64,000 bases of DNA, taken from the NCBI GenBank assembly GCA_964036195.1, contig OZ038452.1, forward strand, positions 13,510,704-13,574,703. The letters are read 5' to 3'. Positions 1 through 11,000 of the stretch are shown here, one piece after another. The stretch is from Sphaerolaimus hirsutus (Eukaryota > Nematoda > Chromadorea > Monhysterida > Sphaerolaimidae). Positions within the stretch are counted from its first letter, which is position 1; each line of letters starts with the position of its first letter. The notes below the pieces were generated by a model. The model was given only the letters and a program-made list of their open reading frames with translations, was not told where the DNA came from and ran no database searches. The translations under genes were made by a program, and so were the position numbers.

Positions 1-29
1 TATGACAGAATGGGACACATGAATGTACA

Positions 30-230
30 TACCGTATTTCCTCGAAATACCCCCCCCCCCCTTAAAATGGTCACAATGAATTTATTACCCCCCCCCCCCT
101 CGAAATAACCTCCCCCAAATAGCGTGTAAAGGGAATGTATACAACAAAAGCTATGGTTTGTGATCCGGACAATACAGAACACATGTTGAAAACAATGACT
201 GTGTTCCGTCAGACCAGGGTTATACCATCT
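30..230. mobile_element. TACCGTATT-family element, left end only
   Basis: TACCGTATTTCCTCGAAATA followed by C runs and TCGAAATAACC; it loses similarity before the next copy begins at 248. Confidence 0.6.
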
Positions 231-247
231 ACCTATATTTACATACT

Positions 248-615
248 TACCGTATTACCTCGAAATACCCCCATGGGGGTTTATCATCTCACCAGCAAAA
301 TTTGAGGGGGGGGGTTATTATTTTGCCAGAAATTTTCATGAAATTCATAGTAAAGAATACGCTTTTTCATACACCAAAACGGTAATAAATGTGAAAAAAA
401 GCTATATTGGGGCTATAGATGTACATCTGTACACAAATGAGCGTACAAATAAGTGTAGCTGCGATGCAAATAAGTAGTAATAAATACATCATGTACATTG
501 CATACATGATGTACATCATTCCTGAGGGGGGTATTTCGAGGGAGGGTTTATTATTTCCACAGCCCATTTTAAGGGGGGGGTAATTCAAGGGGGGATAATT
601 CGAGGTAATACAGTA
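248..615. mobile_element. TACCGTATT-family element (TIR, G-rich), full length
   Basis: TACCGTATTACCTCGAAATA at the left, its complement (with one change) at the right. The centre includes ATGATGTACATC, and G runs flank GGTATTTCGAG. A TA dinucleotide at each edge would suit a Tc1/mariner-like insertion, but I could not prove the duplication. Confidence 0.75.
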
Positions 616-682
616 TATTAGTCTATAGAATCCTGTATAATCGGCTAACATGATACTCTGCCCTCGCACTCATTTGTCTCAC

Positions 683-841
683 GCTGGAAGCGTGCCAAAG
701 ATGATAACGCATGCGATTTTTGTAAAAAAGATAAAAAATCATTGTTGTGAATAAGTTAACGTTTAGCATTATAACAACGTTTAATTTTTCCAACTTTTTA
801 TGAAAATCGCATGCGTAAAAAATCGTTGGCACGCTTCCAGC
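683..841. mobile_element. Small foldback element (159 bp)
   Basis: Arms begin GCTGGAAGCGTGCCA and end TGGCACGCTTCCAGC; pairing continues through the ATGCGATTTTT region. A second hairpin (GTCAAATATGATAAG and its complement) follows at 937-977. Confidence 0.7.
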
Positions 842-1583
842 GGGAACCACGCGTGCAGGGTGTAAGGTATGTAACTTTTTGACGTTTTTTTTGTCAATTT
901 TCTCTTTGAAGTGTTGAACACATGGCTATGAGTGAGGTCAAATATGATAAGAAATGTCAGTACTTATCATATTTGACTTTATTCCAACATTTTCAGCACT
1001 TTAAACAGTGAAAAGTGAAATTTACCATTCCGTAATGTTTACCGCAAGGCCGTACCCGTACCGTCTGCCACCCTATACATGCACCGCGGGTACAATCATG
1101 TACATATCCGCCCGCTCTATCTGGCCAGCGGGTTTTTGTGGCCAGACCCCAGATTTAATTGGGCAGACACGCCCGCGCCCGTCCTGACTTACTTTGGAAG
1201 TATTTATGTGGGACAGGGGTTCAGTAGGAATGTGGAGGTATCCTTACACACTAGCATGAACAAATAGAGGGTAAAATTTACAGTAATAAAAACACAACTA
1301 ATTAAAACAACCACCAATGTCTATCTGTGTGTGAAATTGTACACTTATGCTCAAAAACTTGCAAAATGCCCAGTGAATTAGTAGTAAAAAATAAAACCTG
1401 TCTTGATGCAAAAAGTCATAAGAAGACTGTAAAATGATGATGAAATTAAAAATAGATGTTTGCATTTGTATTCTAAGAGCAGCCTAAAACAATAGAACTG
1501 TTGCCTATATTTCCCAAACGTACTCCACATTCACTTGTGATATAGAGACAGTGTTTAGTGAATGGGTCTGACTGAAGATACCT
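842..1583 (+). other. Non-coding, nothing recognised apart from one hairpin
   Basis: Apart from the 937-977 hairpin I see no gene, and specifically no SLC23 exon 8 for the gene that starts at 2244. Short open frames here show no coding pattern. Confidence 0.6.
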
Positions 1584-2224
1584 GGGGCCAGATTTAATAC
1601 TCCCTACAGATTTGTAGCGTAGGGCGTACGCCCGATAGATTTTTTAAAGTTCAGCCGTATCGATGCACATGCACCGAGAGCAAGGCGGTTCGTAAAATAC
1701 ACGAAACTATCCCTTAAGGTCGCCGATATTGCAATATGATGTATATCGTATTGATTTTGGCCCGGAAATCACGATTTCGTCATTTCTTGGCCGTCTGCCA
1801 ATTCGTTTTTTATTTTATTTTGTCGGGCGGGTTACTCGCATAAGTCGCGCTTTTGTACGCTCGTGCATGCATTTCTTTCTTGTCGCTGCCCTCATGGTTT
1901 CGGTTGCAGACAGTGAACACTAAAAAAGTGACCACCTGACTACACAAAAGCTCGACCTATGCGAGTAACCCGCCCGACAAAATAAAATAAAAAACGAATT
2001 GGCAGACGGCCAAGAAATGAGTCAGGCCAAGAATCGTGATTTCCGTGCCAAATTCGAAGTGATATACGTCATATTGCAATATCGGCGACCTTAAGGGATG
2101 GTTTCGTATATTTTACGAACCGCCTTGCTCTCGGTGCATGTGCGTCGATGCGGCTAAACTTTAAAAAATCTGTCGGGCGTACGCCCTACCCTATAAATCT
2201 GTAGGGAGAATTAAATCTGGCCCC
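1584..2224. mobile_element. Foldback element, GGGGCCAGATTTAAT family, 641 bp
   Basis: The two arms of about 290 bp are near-perfect complements, for example GTCGGGCGGGTTACTCGCAT at 1821-1840 and its complement near 1956-1975, around a spacer of roughly 100 bp. Termini GGGGCCAGATTTAAT / ATTAAATCTGGCCCC. It ends 19 bp before an SLC23 exon, directly upstream of its acceptor region. Confidence 0.85.
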
Positions 2225-2243
2225 TGAAAATGCCACCCCTCAG

Positions 2244-5200
2244 GTTTGCAGCATACGTGTGCTAATCGTGTCAGGAATCTATTTCATTTTGCTTGGCATT
2301 TTCACAAAATTTGGCGCACTTTTGGCCGCACTGGCAGACCCCCTAGTGGGGGGTCTCCTCACCGTATCCCTGGCCGTGGTGGGCGGAGTCGGGATATCCA
2401 GTTTGCAATTGGCTGACATGAGGTTGAGTAGAAATCTGGTTGGGGGGGGGTTGATTTTTGATTTATGAATGGAAATATATTTATTTTATTTATAATATTT
2501 CTTCAGAAGGGGTCTTATGAGTTTGCCATTTTCAAGACATTCTGGATGACTTATATATTTGTGCTCCCTAGTGCTTCTATTTGTATGAAATTTTTATCCG
2601 TTCAATACACAAGTAATTGTTGGAACTTTGCCAAGTTGCATATTTAAATGGTCAAACTTTTATAATAATATGTTCTTGAGCTTTCCAAACATGTGATTTT
2701 ATCTCTCAGGCAATTGTTGGACTGTCGATAATTTTGGGCATGATGATACCTGCTTACATAAAAAAGAGTCCATTGTATGATATTGAAGGTATGACATCAA
2801 CCAAATATAAAAAATAAAAAAATTATTTTACATTTCACTGCTTTACACAGCAACCATATTGTTGTGATTCTTGAGACCAATGCGGCAAAGCAAGTACTGC
2901 ATGGGAAGTCATTTTTTATAGCCGAGATTAGAGCTCAGAGTGAATTTGACATAAAATGACGACATAAAATTATGTCGTAAACAGGGTTGGCAAAATCTCA
3001 GAAAAGAATATAAAAAAATGGAAAATTGAAGAATAAAATAAAATAAAAGAAAATGGAAAATTTCAAAATAAAAATAAAAATTGTATAAAAATTCAAATTT
3101 TTGTAAATTTTTTGTAAAATTGTATACAAATTCATATTTTTGTAAAAATTGTATAAAAATTCATATTTTTTGTAAAAAAATTTTCTGTTGTTTTTAGTTC
3201 AACCTGTTCATTCGCGGAGCTGGGGCAGTCCAAGCCATGTAAAGTGTCAAAATGTCATGAAATGGAATAGAAAGTGTCAATTTTCATGACAAATATAAAT
3301 AAAGTGGAAACTGTAAAGCAAATTGTGTCTAAATCTTATCTTTTGTATCCAAATCTTGTTGTTTTTGTAACCAAATCTTATGTGAACATTTGGATACAAA
3401 AACATTAGATTTGGATACCAAAATATAAGGTTTGGATACCACAACATAATATTAAGATACACAATTTACACTCTGCATGACATTTGTCATGATAATTATA
3501 TATACTTTGCTTGACATTTGAGATGCCAATTGACTCTTTACTACATTTGTCATGACAATTGACACTTTGCATGATGTTTTACAAATGCGCCCAGCACACT
3601 CCAGTAATCCTTCACTGAAAATGCAAACCATTCTTATCGATAATTGTAACTTAATACTTGCAACTAGCCAACAATACTTACTGCATGCAACTTCTGCAAA
3701 GTAATGGAAAAATTTGTCACACGTTTTTCATGTTTAGGTCTGATTATCACATTTTTCTGACCTTGCATGCAAGATTCTGATTTTTTGTAAAATTTCTGTA
3801 AAATTTTTGTAAAATGGTCCATTTTATTATTTTATTATTATTTTGGAATAAAATAAAATAAAATGAAACAAGAATAAAATTAAAATAAAATACATTTTTA
3901 TACAATTTTTATACAATTTGTATACAAATGATTTTTATAACACCAACCCTGGTCGTAAAATAAATTACACAAGTGTGGATCATGCTATGGGTCTACAATT
4001 TTCTAAGGATAATGTATGAATCGATATCTGAATCGTGTCCAATACTGAGTGTTGTCAGCCACAGCTAAATCGAATTGAAAAATTCAATTTTTATCATTTT
4101 ACGTCATCATTTTATGTCAAATTCACACTGAGCTCTAATGACCACTTATGTGTCAGAAAGACTGTATTGCCAGGCACTAAAAGCACTATAGAGCTTTACT
4201 GAACCGCATTGCCAAGCACCAAAAAGTCGAAATACAATGAGTAACGATTTCTCATCATATACATGGGTCTACCTACATGACCGCCGGGTAGAATTACATG
4301 TCCGCCAGGTCTACATGGTTTACATGGCTAGGGAGCCTACGTCAATTATCCATGCAAATACGGTATTCAACAACAATTCATTGCCTGTATCAATCTCAGC
4401 CAATGGCCCCCCGTCGTCGCTGGGCAGCAAGGTGTTGTTGGCGCTGGGCTCGCTGCTGCAGATCCACATGTTTGTCGGCGGCGCCATCGCCTTCTTCCTG
4501 GACAACTCCGTGCCCGGTGAGCCGGCCATTTTTGGTGTTTATAGCCGAACTTGCACTGTGTTAAGTGCAGCGAGATTCGGAAAATTTGACAATTTTTCAT
4601 CTTATTTGACACATTATTTCGAGGTAATACGGTAAGCGAATGCCTTCTGCTCTCTCGCACGTTATTGACTGAGACATAATGTAAATCCTCGAATAAGACC
4701 CCCCTCGAAAAAAAAACCCTTGAATGACTCCCCCCCTGTTTACGAGGTGAGGAAAACAATAACTCCCCCCTCGAAAAAGTCCCCCCTCTTGAATAAGCCC
4801 CCCTCTGGATGCAAGGGATATAATACAAAACAATATTAGCCTAGCACAGCGACAGCAGATACATGATCTGTATGACACATCTTTTCGTTGTTAGACAGTT
4901 ATTTTACCTGAGTTACATCGGTTGACAGACTGTATCCATACAATGAATTAAGTCAAGTTTTCTGAGGAAAAATAAGCCCCCCCTCGAATAACTCCCCGTT
5001 GAATAACTCCCCCCTCAAAAACGTCTGACGAATAACAACTCCCATGGGGTTTTATTCGAGGATTTAGGGTACGTAATTTTGGGCGCATACTTTGCGTTCT
5101 GCCGAGTATTTATAACAAATTTGTATTTTCTAGGCGCCACGCGAAAGCAGCGCGGGCTGAAACCGATAGAAGTGAAAACATCACATGGAAAAAATGTCAC

Positions 5201-5354
5201 GGGAATGGCGGAACGCGTCTACCTTCTGCCCGCGCCGCTGCAGAATCTCATCAACCGAATGGGGCCGCGTTTTGGCAGATTTGTGCCGTTTTTGCACGTG
5301 GAAAGGTGTAGAAATTCCGTGGGTGATTCCGGGGGTGGCATGTTGAAATTGTAA
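2244..5354 (+). CDS. SLC23-family transporter, 3' part only (last four exons)
   Basis: Exons 2244-2438, 2710-2788, 4400-4516 and 5134-5354 join in phases 0, 1 and 1 and give 203 residues plus a TAA stop. Each is bounded by AG and GT. The translation aligns with the C-terminal third of SLC23 (nucleobase/ascorbate) transporters: a helix with KFGALLAALADPLVGG, then SSLQLADMRLSRN, AIVGLSIILGMMIPAY, then IHMFVGGAIAFFLDNSVPG, and a cytoplasmic tail with YLLPAPLQNL. Family members are polytopic plasma-membrane carriers; human SVCT1/2 are sodium-ascorbate symporters. The first three exon lengths (195, 79, 117) equal those of the complete paralogue at 8062-18126, so this is a tandem duplicate. Exons 1-8 must lie upstream of the window; I saw none of them in 1-2243, where a foldback element ends 19 bp before the first exon. 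The tail ends GDSGGGMLKL, longer than in the paralogue. Substrate unknown. Confidence 0.85.
2982..3951. mobile_element. Non-autonomous hAT-type element (CAGGGTTGG family), copy 1
   Basis: Termini CAGGGTTGG / CCAACCCTG; perfect 8-bp target duplication GTCGTAAA at 2974-2981 and 3952-3959. The inside is A/T-rich with TTTTGTAAAATT and TGGATACC repeats and no transposase. It lies in an intron of the first SLC23 gene. The copy at 29054-30077 is the same element in the opposite orientation. Confidence 0.9.
4682..5072. mobile_element. TIR element, CCTCGAATAA sub-family
   Basis: Left GTAAATCCTCGAATAAGACC, right TTATTCGAGGATTTAGGGTAC, with C-rich runs (TCGAATAACTCCCC) inside. It ends about 60 bp before the last exon of the first SLC23 gene. 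Related ends occur at 28500-28582 and 40480-40570. Confidence 0.65.
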
Positions 5355-5552
5355 TTGATTTGGGTCAGGCCTATTACGCATGTAAACCCATACTGCATGT
5401 AGGTAGACCCATTATAGACACATTATACCCGCAGGGGTAAGAAAGGGGGCGGGTCACCTCACCCCAAACTGCCCAGCTATTTATCTATCTATACCGGAGG
5501 CAATTTTTCTGGTTACATTCCCCTGAACAGCCCCCCTCCCCCGCAAATTGTT

Positions 5553-5782
5553 TAGCTATCTAGCCATCTCGAGCACTTTTGAGCAATTTCATCATAATTT
5601 TCACCCAAAGTCACTAATTTACATACTTCTTATAGATTTTCACCTTCAAAATCACACAGTCATGTGTTTTATTGCATATTTTCAGCATGCTGTGTCCCGG
5701 TTCTACATGCGTGATGTGTTTACATGTGTAATGGCACAGGGCTGTTGATTTGATTGAATTTATTATTTTGTGTGTTGAGAAT
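5553..5782. repeat. 230-bp direct repeat, copy A
   Basis: Matches 6344-6577 closely (TCTCGAGCACTTTTGAGCAA through GGCTGTTGATTTGATTG), with a few substitutions and a small insertion. It lies in the spacer between the SLC23 genes. Function unknown. Confidence 0.75.
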
Positions 5783-6343
5783 GCAATTCAATTTCAATTT
5801 AATTCAAAGTGTTTACTCGGCGCGGACTCTTCAAGTCAAATGCAAGTAAAAATAACAACATACACCCATCGGCTACCCTTAACGCGGTCCTAATTGGTGA
5901 GATTGTAACCTCGTGCCTTAACATACAGAGCACAGAGTTGCAGAACATCATAATATGTGGACGTTCAATAACGGGAGAGAAAGAAAACCAGCTAGCAACC
6001 TATTAGTGGAATACTGCGAAATGGCAGACAACATTGCCAGTCAAGCTGAATAAAAAACACTCGTTGACCACTTGCGTACAACTGCGAGCAAAACAGCAAG
6101 TGAAACAGAAAAAAACTCATAGGCGAAATGTACCACACAGATCAATTGCATTACTTTTAACACGAAATCACTGTATCAGTCAAAGTGTGTCCTTATTATG
6201 TATGTCCGTAAAACCATTGTTTGAGAGAGTTGTCTGATACCGGTATTTTTGAGTCCGGTATAAAATGAGGATTCTATGAAGTAACCACCGTGCAAAGTCT
6301 TGGAAGGTCAAGTCATTTTATGACAAATCGGTAAATTTTAGCT

Positions 6344-6577
6344 ATCTATCCATCTCGAGCACTTTTGAGCAATTTCATCATAATTTTCACCCAAAGTCAC
6401 TAATTTTCACACTTCTTATAGATTTTCACTTTCAAAATCCCACAGTCATGTGTTTTATTGCATATTTTCAGCATGCTGGGTATAGTTAAATGTGTGCCTG
6501 TTCTACATGCGTGATGAGTTTACATGCGTATTTGCACAGGGCTGTTGATTTGATTGAATTTTGTGTGTTGTGAATGG
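6344..6577. repeat. 230-bp direct repeat, copy B
   Basis: Partner of 5553-5782, 790 bp away in the same orientation. The sequence between (5783-6343) has no gene or other recognised repeat, so the pair may frame an inserted or duplicated segment. Confidence 0.75.
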
Positions 6578-8061
6578 AAGTTTGCGTGATCATGGGGAAT
6601 GTCTATCGTGTATTCTAAATATATGAAACAGTCATTGGTAGTAATGTAAAATCCGTCAAGCTTTTGACGCCAAGTGTAAATACGTTTTAACAGCTGCTTC
6701 CATAAGCTCACAGAGCTGTCTTTTTATTAATTTCTTTTTTGGTATTATTATTTTCTAAATCGCCCACATTCTTCAATCAAAAGTGTGCTATAAAATATAC
6801 TGGCACTTCAGCCCGCCTAAACACAATATGTTCCACAAAAATTTACACAAACAAATCGTTACAGTTGATGAGCGCTGGACTGGGGATTAAAATATTTCTA
6901 TTACCGTAAACATTTGAATAAAGTCCTCCTTGCATAACTTTGTTTGAAGAACTCCGTCCTTTGAGAAAAAACTTCCCCCTTTGCACCCTCATTGAAAAAA
7001 CACAGTCTAAACAATTCGCGGTCCAATAAAACCTCCACGGTTCTTCATTCAGCTGGGATACGGTAGTTACATTTCATATTTCACTGTTCTGTAAGTGTGA
7101 TGTATTTATACACGGAGATGCAGTTACCAGAAACAATGTTCCCAGGTCACATGAAATCAAACCAAGGAATAATTTGGAAAACTGTACAGTGTACACATAT
7201 TTTGCTATATCCGTAAATACAAATGATGGCAGTTATACAAACAGAAATTTTGGTAAACTATTTGCACTAGACAGTACTCAAACTCATTGCTGTAAAAATT
7301 TTTTTGCGCACATTTTGTAAAGTCGGCGGACATTTCACCCTACAAAATCGGAGAGTTAGAATTCGCTCGTGAATAGAGCGAACAATGAAACTTGTGTCCC
7401 ACGCGGATGCTAGAAATTAAAAAAAGAAAATCATATTAATAGAAAAATGGACATTTCGCCGCGTGCGTGCGTGCCACGCCCTAGTTATCTACATTTTCAA
7501 CGTTGCTCGTTGAAAGCGAACGAATTTGACCGTTCAAACTATCGTTTTACCATTCAATCAAACTACCGTTTTTGTTTTTATTTTATTTTTTCATGCGTTG
7601 GCTCTGTTCCAACAGAAGAGAACTTGGCAGCCGGCCAAAATTTCGAAATCCGCTATAAATATGAATAAAATAGGCTCACAATAGCTATATAACCATGTAT
7701 GTAAACACAAATAGCGATTATGAAGGAGGAAATTGGCAAAGCGAAGCAAATTTAAACGATTTTTAGCTAACTTTGAGTTTTTACTCTCATTTGTATAATA
7801 CGTAACTGGTAACTGGGATAAGGGCCAAGTTTTCATACGTGACCCGATCTATTCCAATGGTTAAGATATTGCGTCACACTTCCTTATGCCGTCATGCACT
7901 CTCCACTGGAGAGATTGACGCAAATGTTTGTAGGGCGATACGTCTGCCGACTTTATATATTTGTTTGCAAACTAATAATGCAACAATAAACAGCACAGAA
8001 AACCTTCAAGCATTTCCATTTCCTTTCAGCTTACTTTTATCCTTAACTGACAATTTCTTAA
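6578..8061 (+). other. Spacer upstream of the complete SLC23 gene
   Basis: AT-rich, with no exon that can be linked to the ATG at 8062. It should contain the promoter and any untranslated first exon, but I cannot place a TATA box or start site with confidence. Confidence 0.5.
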
Positions 8062-11000
8062 ATGGTAAAATTGAATCCAGAAATGGCTGAAATAACTACA
8101 GAAATTGATCTTGTGTGCACTAAAGAAAGAAATTTGGACAACGCAACTTCGAATGAACAGAATGCATTCAGTGAGGAAAAGGTGGACCCCCCGATTTACA
8201 ATGTCGATGGCAAAGTGCCCATAATCCCCATGCTCTTCTTTGGATTCCAGGTTAGTGACACATTTTGATAGTGCTTTACGGTCCGCCGAGTATACATACC
8301 AAAGTATTTAGCGTACCCCAGGGGAATATAAGTTTTTCGCCAGCAAATCTTGAAGTGGGTCAATTTGAGGGGGGGGTATTTGAGGTGGGCGTTTATTATT
8401 TCGTTAGAAAATTTTATATTTGAATAAATTTGTGTCCACGGGAACACTGCTTTTTGTAGCCACTGAAGCTATTTACATGGGCATGTGTCACTTATGACAG
8501 TTGCTCAGAACTCGTTTTTCAAGCTGCTGTTCTATTGGTGGTGCCCTTCTTTTGGAGGTGCCCTTCTATTAGATGGGGGTATGCTACTCTGTTACAGAAA
8601 ATGGTATTTAGCAAAACAAATATGAAATTCCTAAAATAATGCACAAAGGCTTTAAAAAGTACGCAAGCCTCAAAAGCCCCCCCCCCGGCAGCAACTAATG
8701 GTATCCATATCTGGTCTGTTCGTGGAGCCCCTGCTGGTGTCCCTGAACCTGTGTGCTGGAAACGACCCCCTGGTGCGGGTGAGCTTGGCTGGCGCCATTA
8801 TGGTGGGCTCTGGCATCGCTACTGTAGCCCAGGGGGTCCTTGGAGTCAGGTTCGTTTGGGGGGGGGGGGGTATTGAGTGATTATGGTAATTGAAAGCAAA
8901 GTTGTTAAAAACGGCGCCTGTTTTGTTTTGGCGTTCATTTTGGCTGGGTGTCCAAACGGAGCCAAACGTATTGAAAAAATCGCGCCAATTCGATGGCACC
9001 ATTTTTCTGAAAATTCGATTTTCGCCGAACCACTTCCATTCCAATATTTTGACAAATTACCAACGCTAATAAAAGATTATCACATTTCTCAAAGCAATCA
9101 CGTTAAAAAAATTTTTTTTTCTGCACAACCAAACAAAAAATTGTCAAAAATTACTAAACCAAAAAGGCACCCCGCACCCCGCAGACTTCCAATGCTTCAA
9201 GGGCCCTCGTATGCATTCATTCCCGCACTTCAAGTATTTCGAGCGTCATATCCATGCCCGCAATATTCGCAAAATGGCACCGAATTAGTTAGTGGAGTCA
9301 GTTTTGCAAGGATGGCAAATGAGAACTCAATGACTGATGATAAAAATAAAACTTATGTCAGTGGAAGTTATGTACAGCCAGAGTGGCAGGCGAGAATGCT
9401 TATGGTGTGTTTGTCAAATTTGTTCTAGTTTGGTTGAAACACCTGAAATTGAGGCCATGGTTTTTGAAAGTGCTGAATCTATATTTAGAGGTATATGTGA
9501 ATAAAACGAATTTACTCACTACCAAAGGCTGAATACAAAGTGAGGTTCTCTCTAGAGAATGTAAAAAAAATAGTAATGTAAAGTGCAATGTGTTGAATGT
9601 CATATGCAAAATGTCAAAAAATAAATCTTTTACAAAATGCATATGAAACTTCTCAAACGGGTGAGTTTTTAAAGTGGGTTTTTCCTGACTCGTCCAACAG
9701 GTGCAGCTTTTCAAGGGAGGGACTTACTCAAGCATTCAAAGTAGCTTATTATTATACTGCAAAAAACCTGCCTTTCAGCTGCAAGGCTCTCTCATGATCG
9801 GTTCATGTTTGCAAATAATTCTGGGCGCTTCTGGTCTGGTGGGTCTGGTCACGAGCCACTGCGGCCCACTCACAATCGCGCCACTGATGCTTTTACTAGA
9901 ACTATCTGTGGTGGATCTGTGCCTCGGTCAGGTGTCTTTGAGCTATACTGGCATTATGTGAGTTACTTTTAAAGTTACTTATGTGAGTTACACTGGCGTT
10001 ATGTGAGTTACTTTTAAAGTTACTTATGTTAGTTACACTGGCGTTATGTGAGTTACCTTTATAGTTACTTATATGAGTTACACTGGCATTATGTGTAGGG
10101 CTCAAAACTCGATTTTTTTTTAAACCCAAGTTTGAGTCATAACCCCAACATTTTTCTAGTAAAGATGGTGAGTCTAGTTCTGCTAGTCAGTGAAAAGTTG
10201 AGTCGAGTTAGGCAAAAAACTCAAGTCTCAAGTCAAGTCGGATGCATCACTTTTTGGTATGACCCTTGCAGAAATTTTAGATACTGGTTTCTCTACCAAT
10301 GTTTTCACACACACCTAATGAAGTTTAAATGCCAACAGTTTATTTTACTATCAAGATAAAGTGAAAATATCACTTACATGTTCAGTTTCTTGATGTTGCC
10401 ACAAGTAAAGTTGCAAAAATAATATCAGCTTAGCGATGGAAATACAATCTCTTTTAATGATCTGGTTTTTATAATAAAACACATGCTCTGGTCTGTTTTT
10501 TTATAGAAAAACCATTGAAAAATGCCATCCATAAACCACCTGACAAATTACATGTAAAGCCAATGGCAATGGTTGGAAAGCAACTTCCCTGGTCAGAAAC
10601 AAGTATTTTTATATGCACAAAAGATGGGGGCACTTATCATATGTAAATTATCAGCTACAACCTGGGATTTATCAGGTATTTTTGAGAACAAGAGTATTTG
10701 TTGAGAGTATTTGTTGGTGAATGAATGGTGGGGGCTTGCTTACCACACACAAATTTTACCTAGACAAACAGATTCATGCCATAACACTGGCTACATCATA
10801 GGCATCACAACATGACATGATTGGCAATAAGAAACTTGAGTTTTAACATCATTCAATACATATGCCAAGCCAATCAATGATATATGATGCATCTGGTGTG
10901 GAGAAATGCGCCCTTGTGCACAAAATTTTTGAAAAATATGAACAATATTTTGAACTTTTTTGACATTATTCAATCAGAACACTGACTCAAAATTTGCCAA

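Noticed and set aside
3277-3462. Tyr-Pro-Asn repeat peptides at 3277-3462 and 29557-29763
   Set aside because: They come from the TGGATACCAAA repeat inside two copies of the same non-coding hAT-type element.
4320-4828. Minus-strand ORFs opposite the SLC23 exon at 4400-4516
   Set aside because: Shadow frames of a GC-rich exon; the plus frame matches the transporter and is spliced consistently.
7839-8090. Open frame overlapping the SLC23 start, considered as an upstream coding exon
   Set aside because: It is in a different frame from MVKLNPEM and shows no coding pattern; stops precede the chosen ATG in its own frame.
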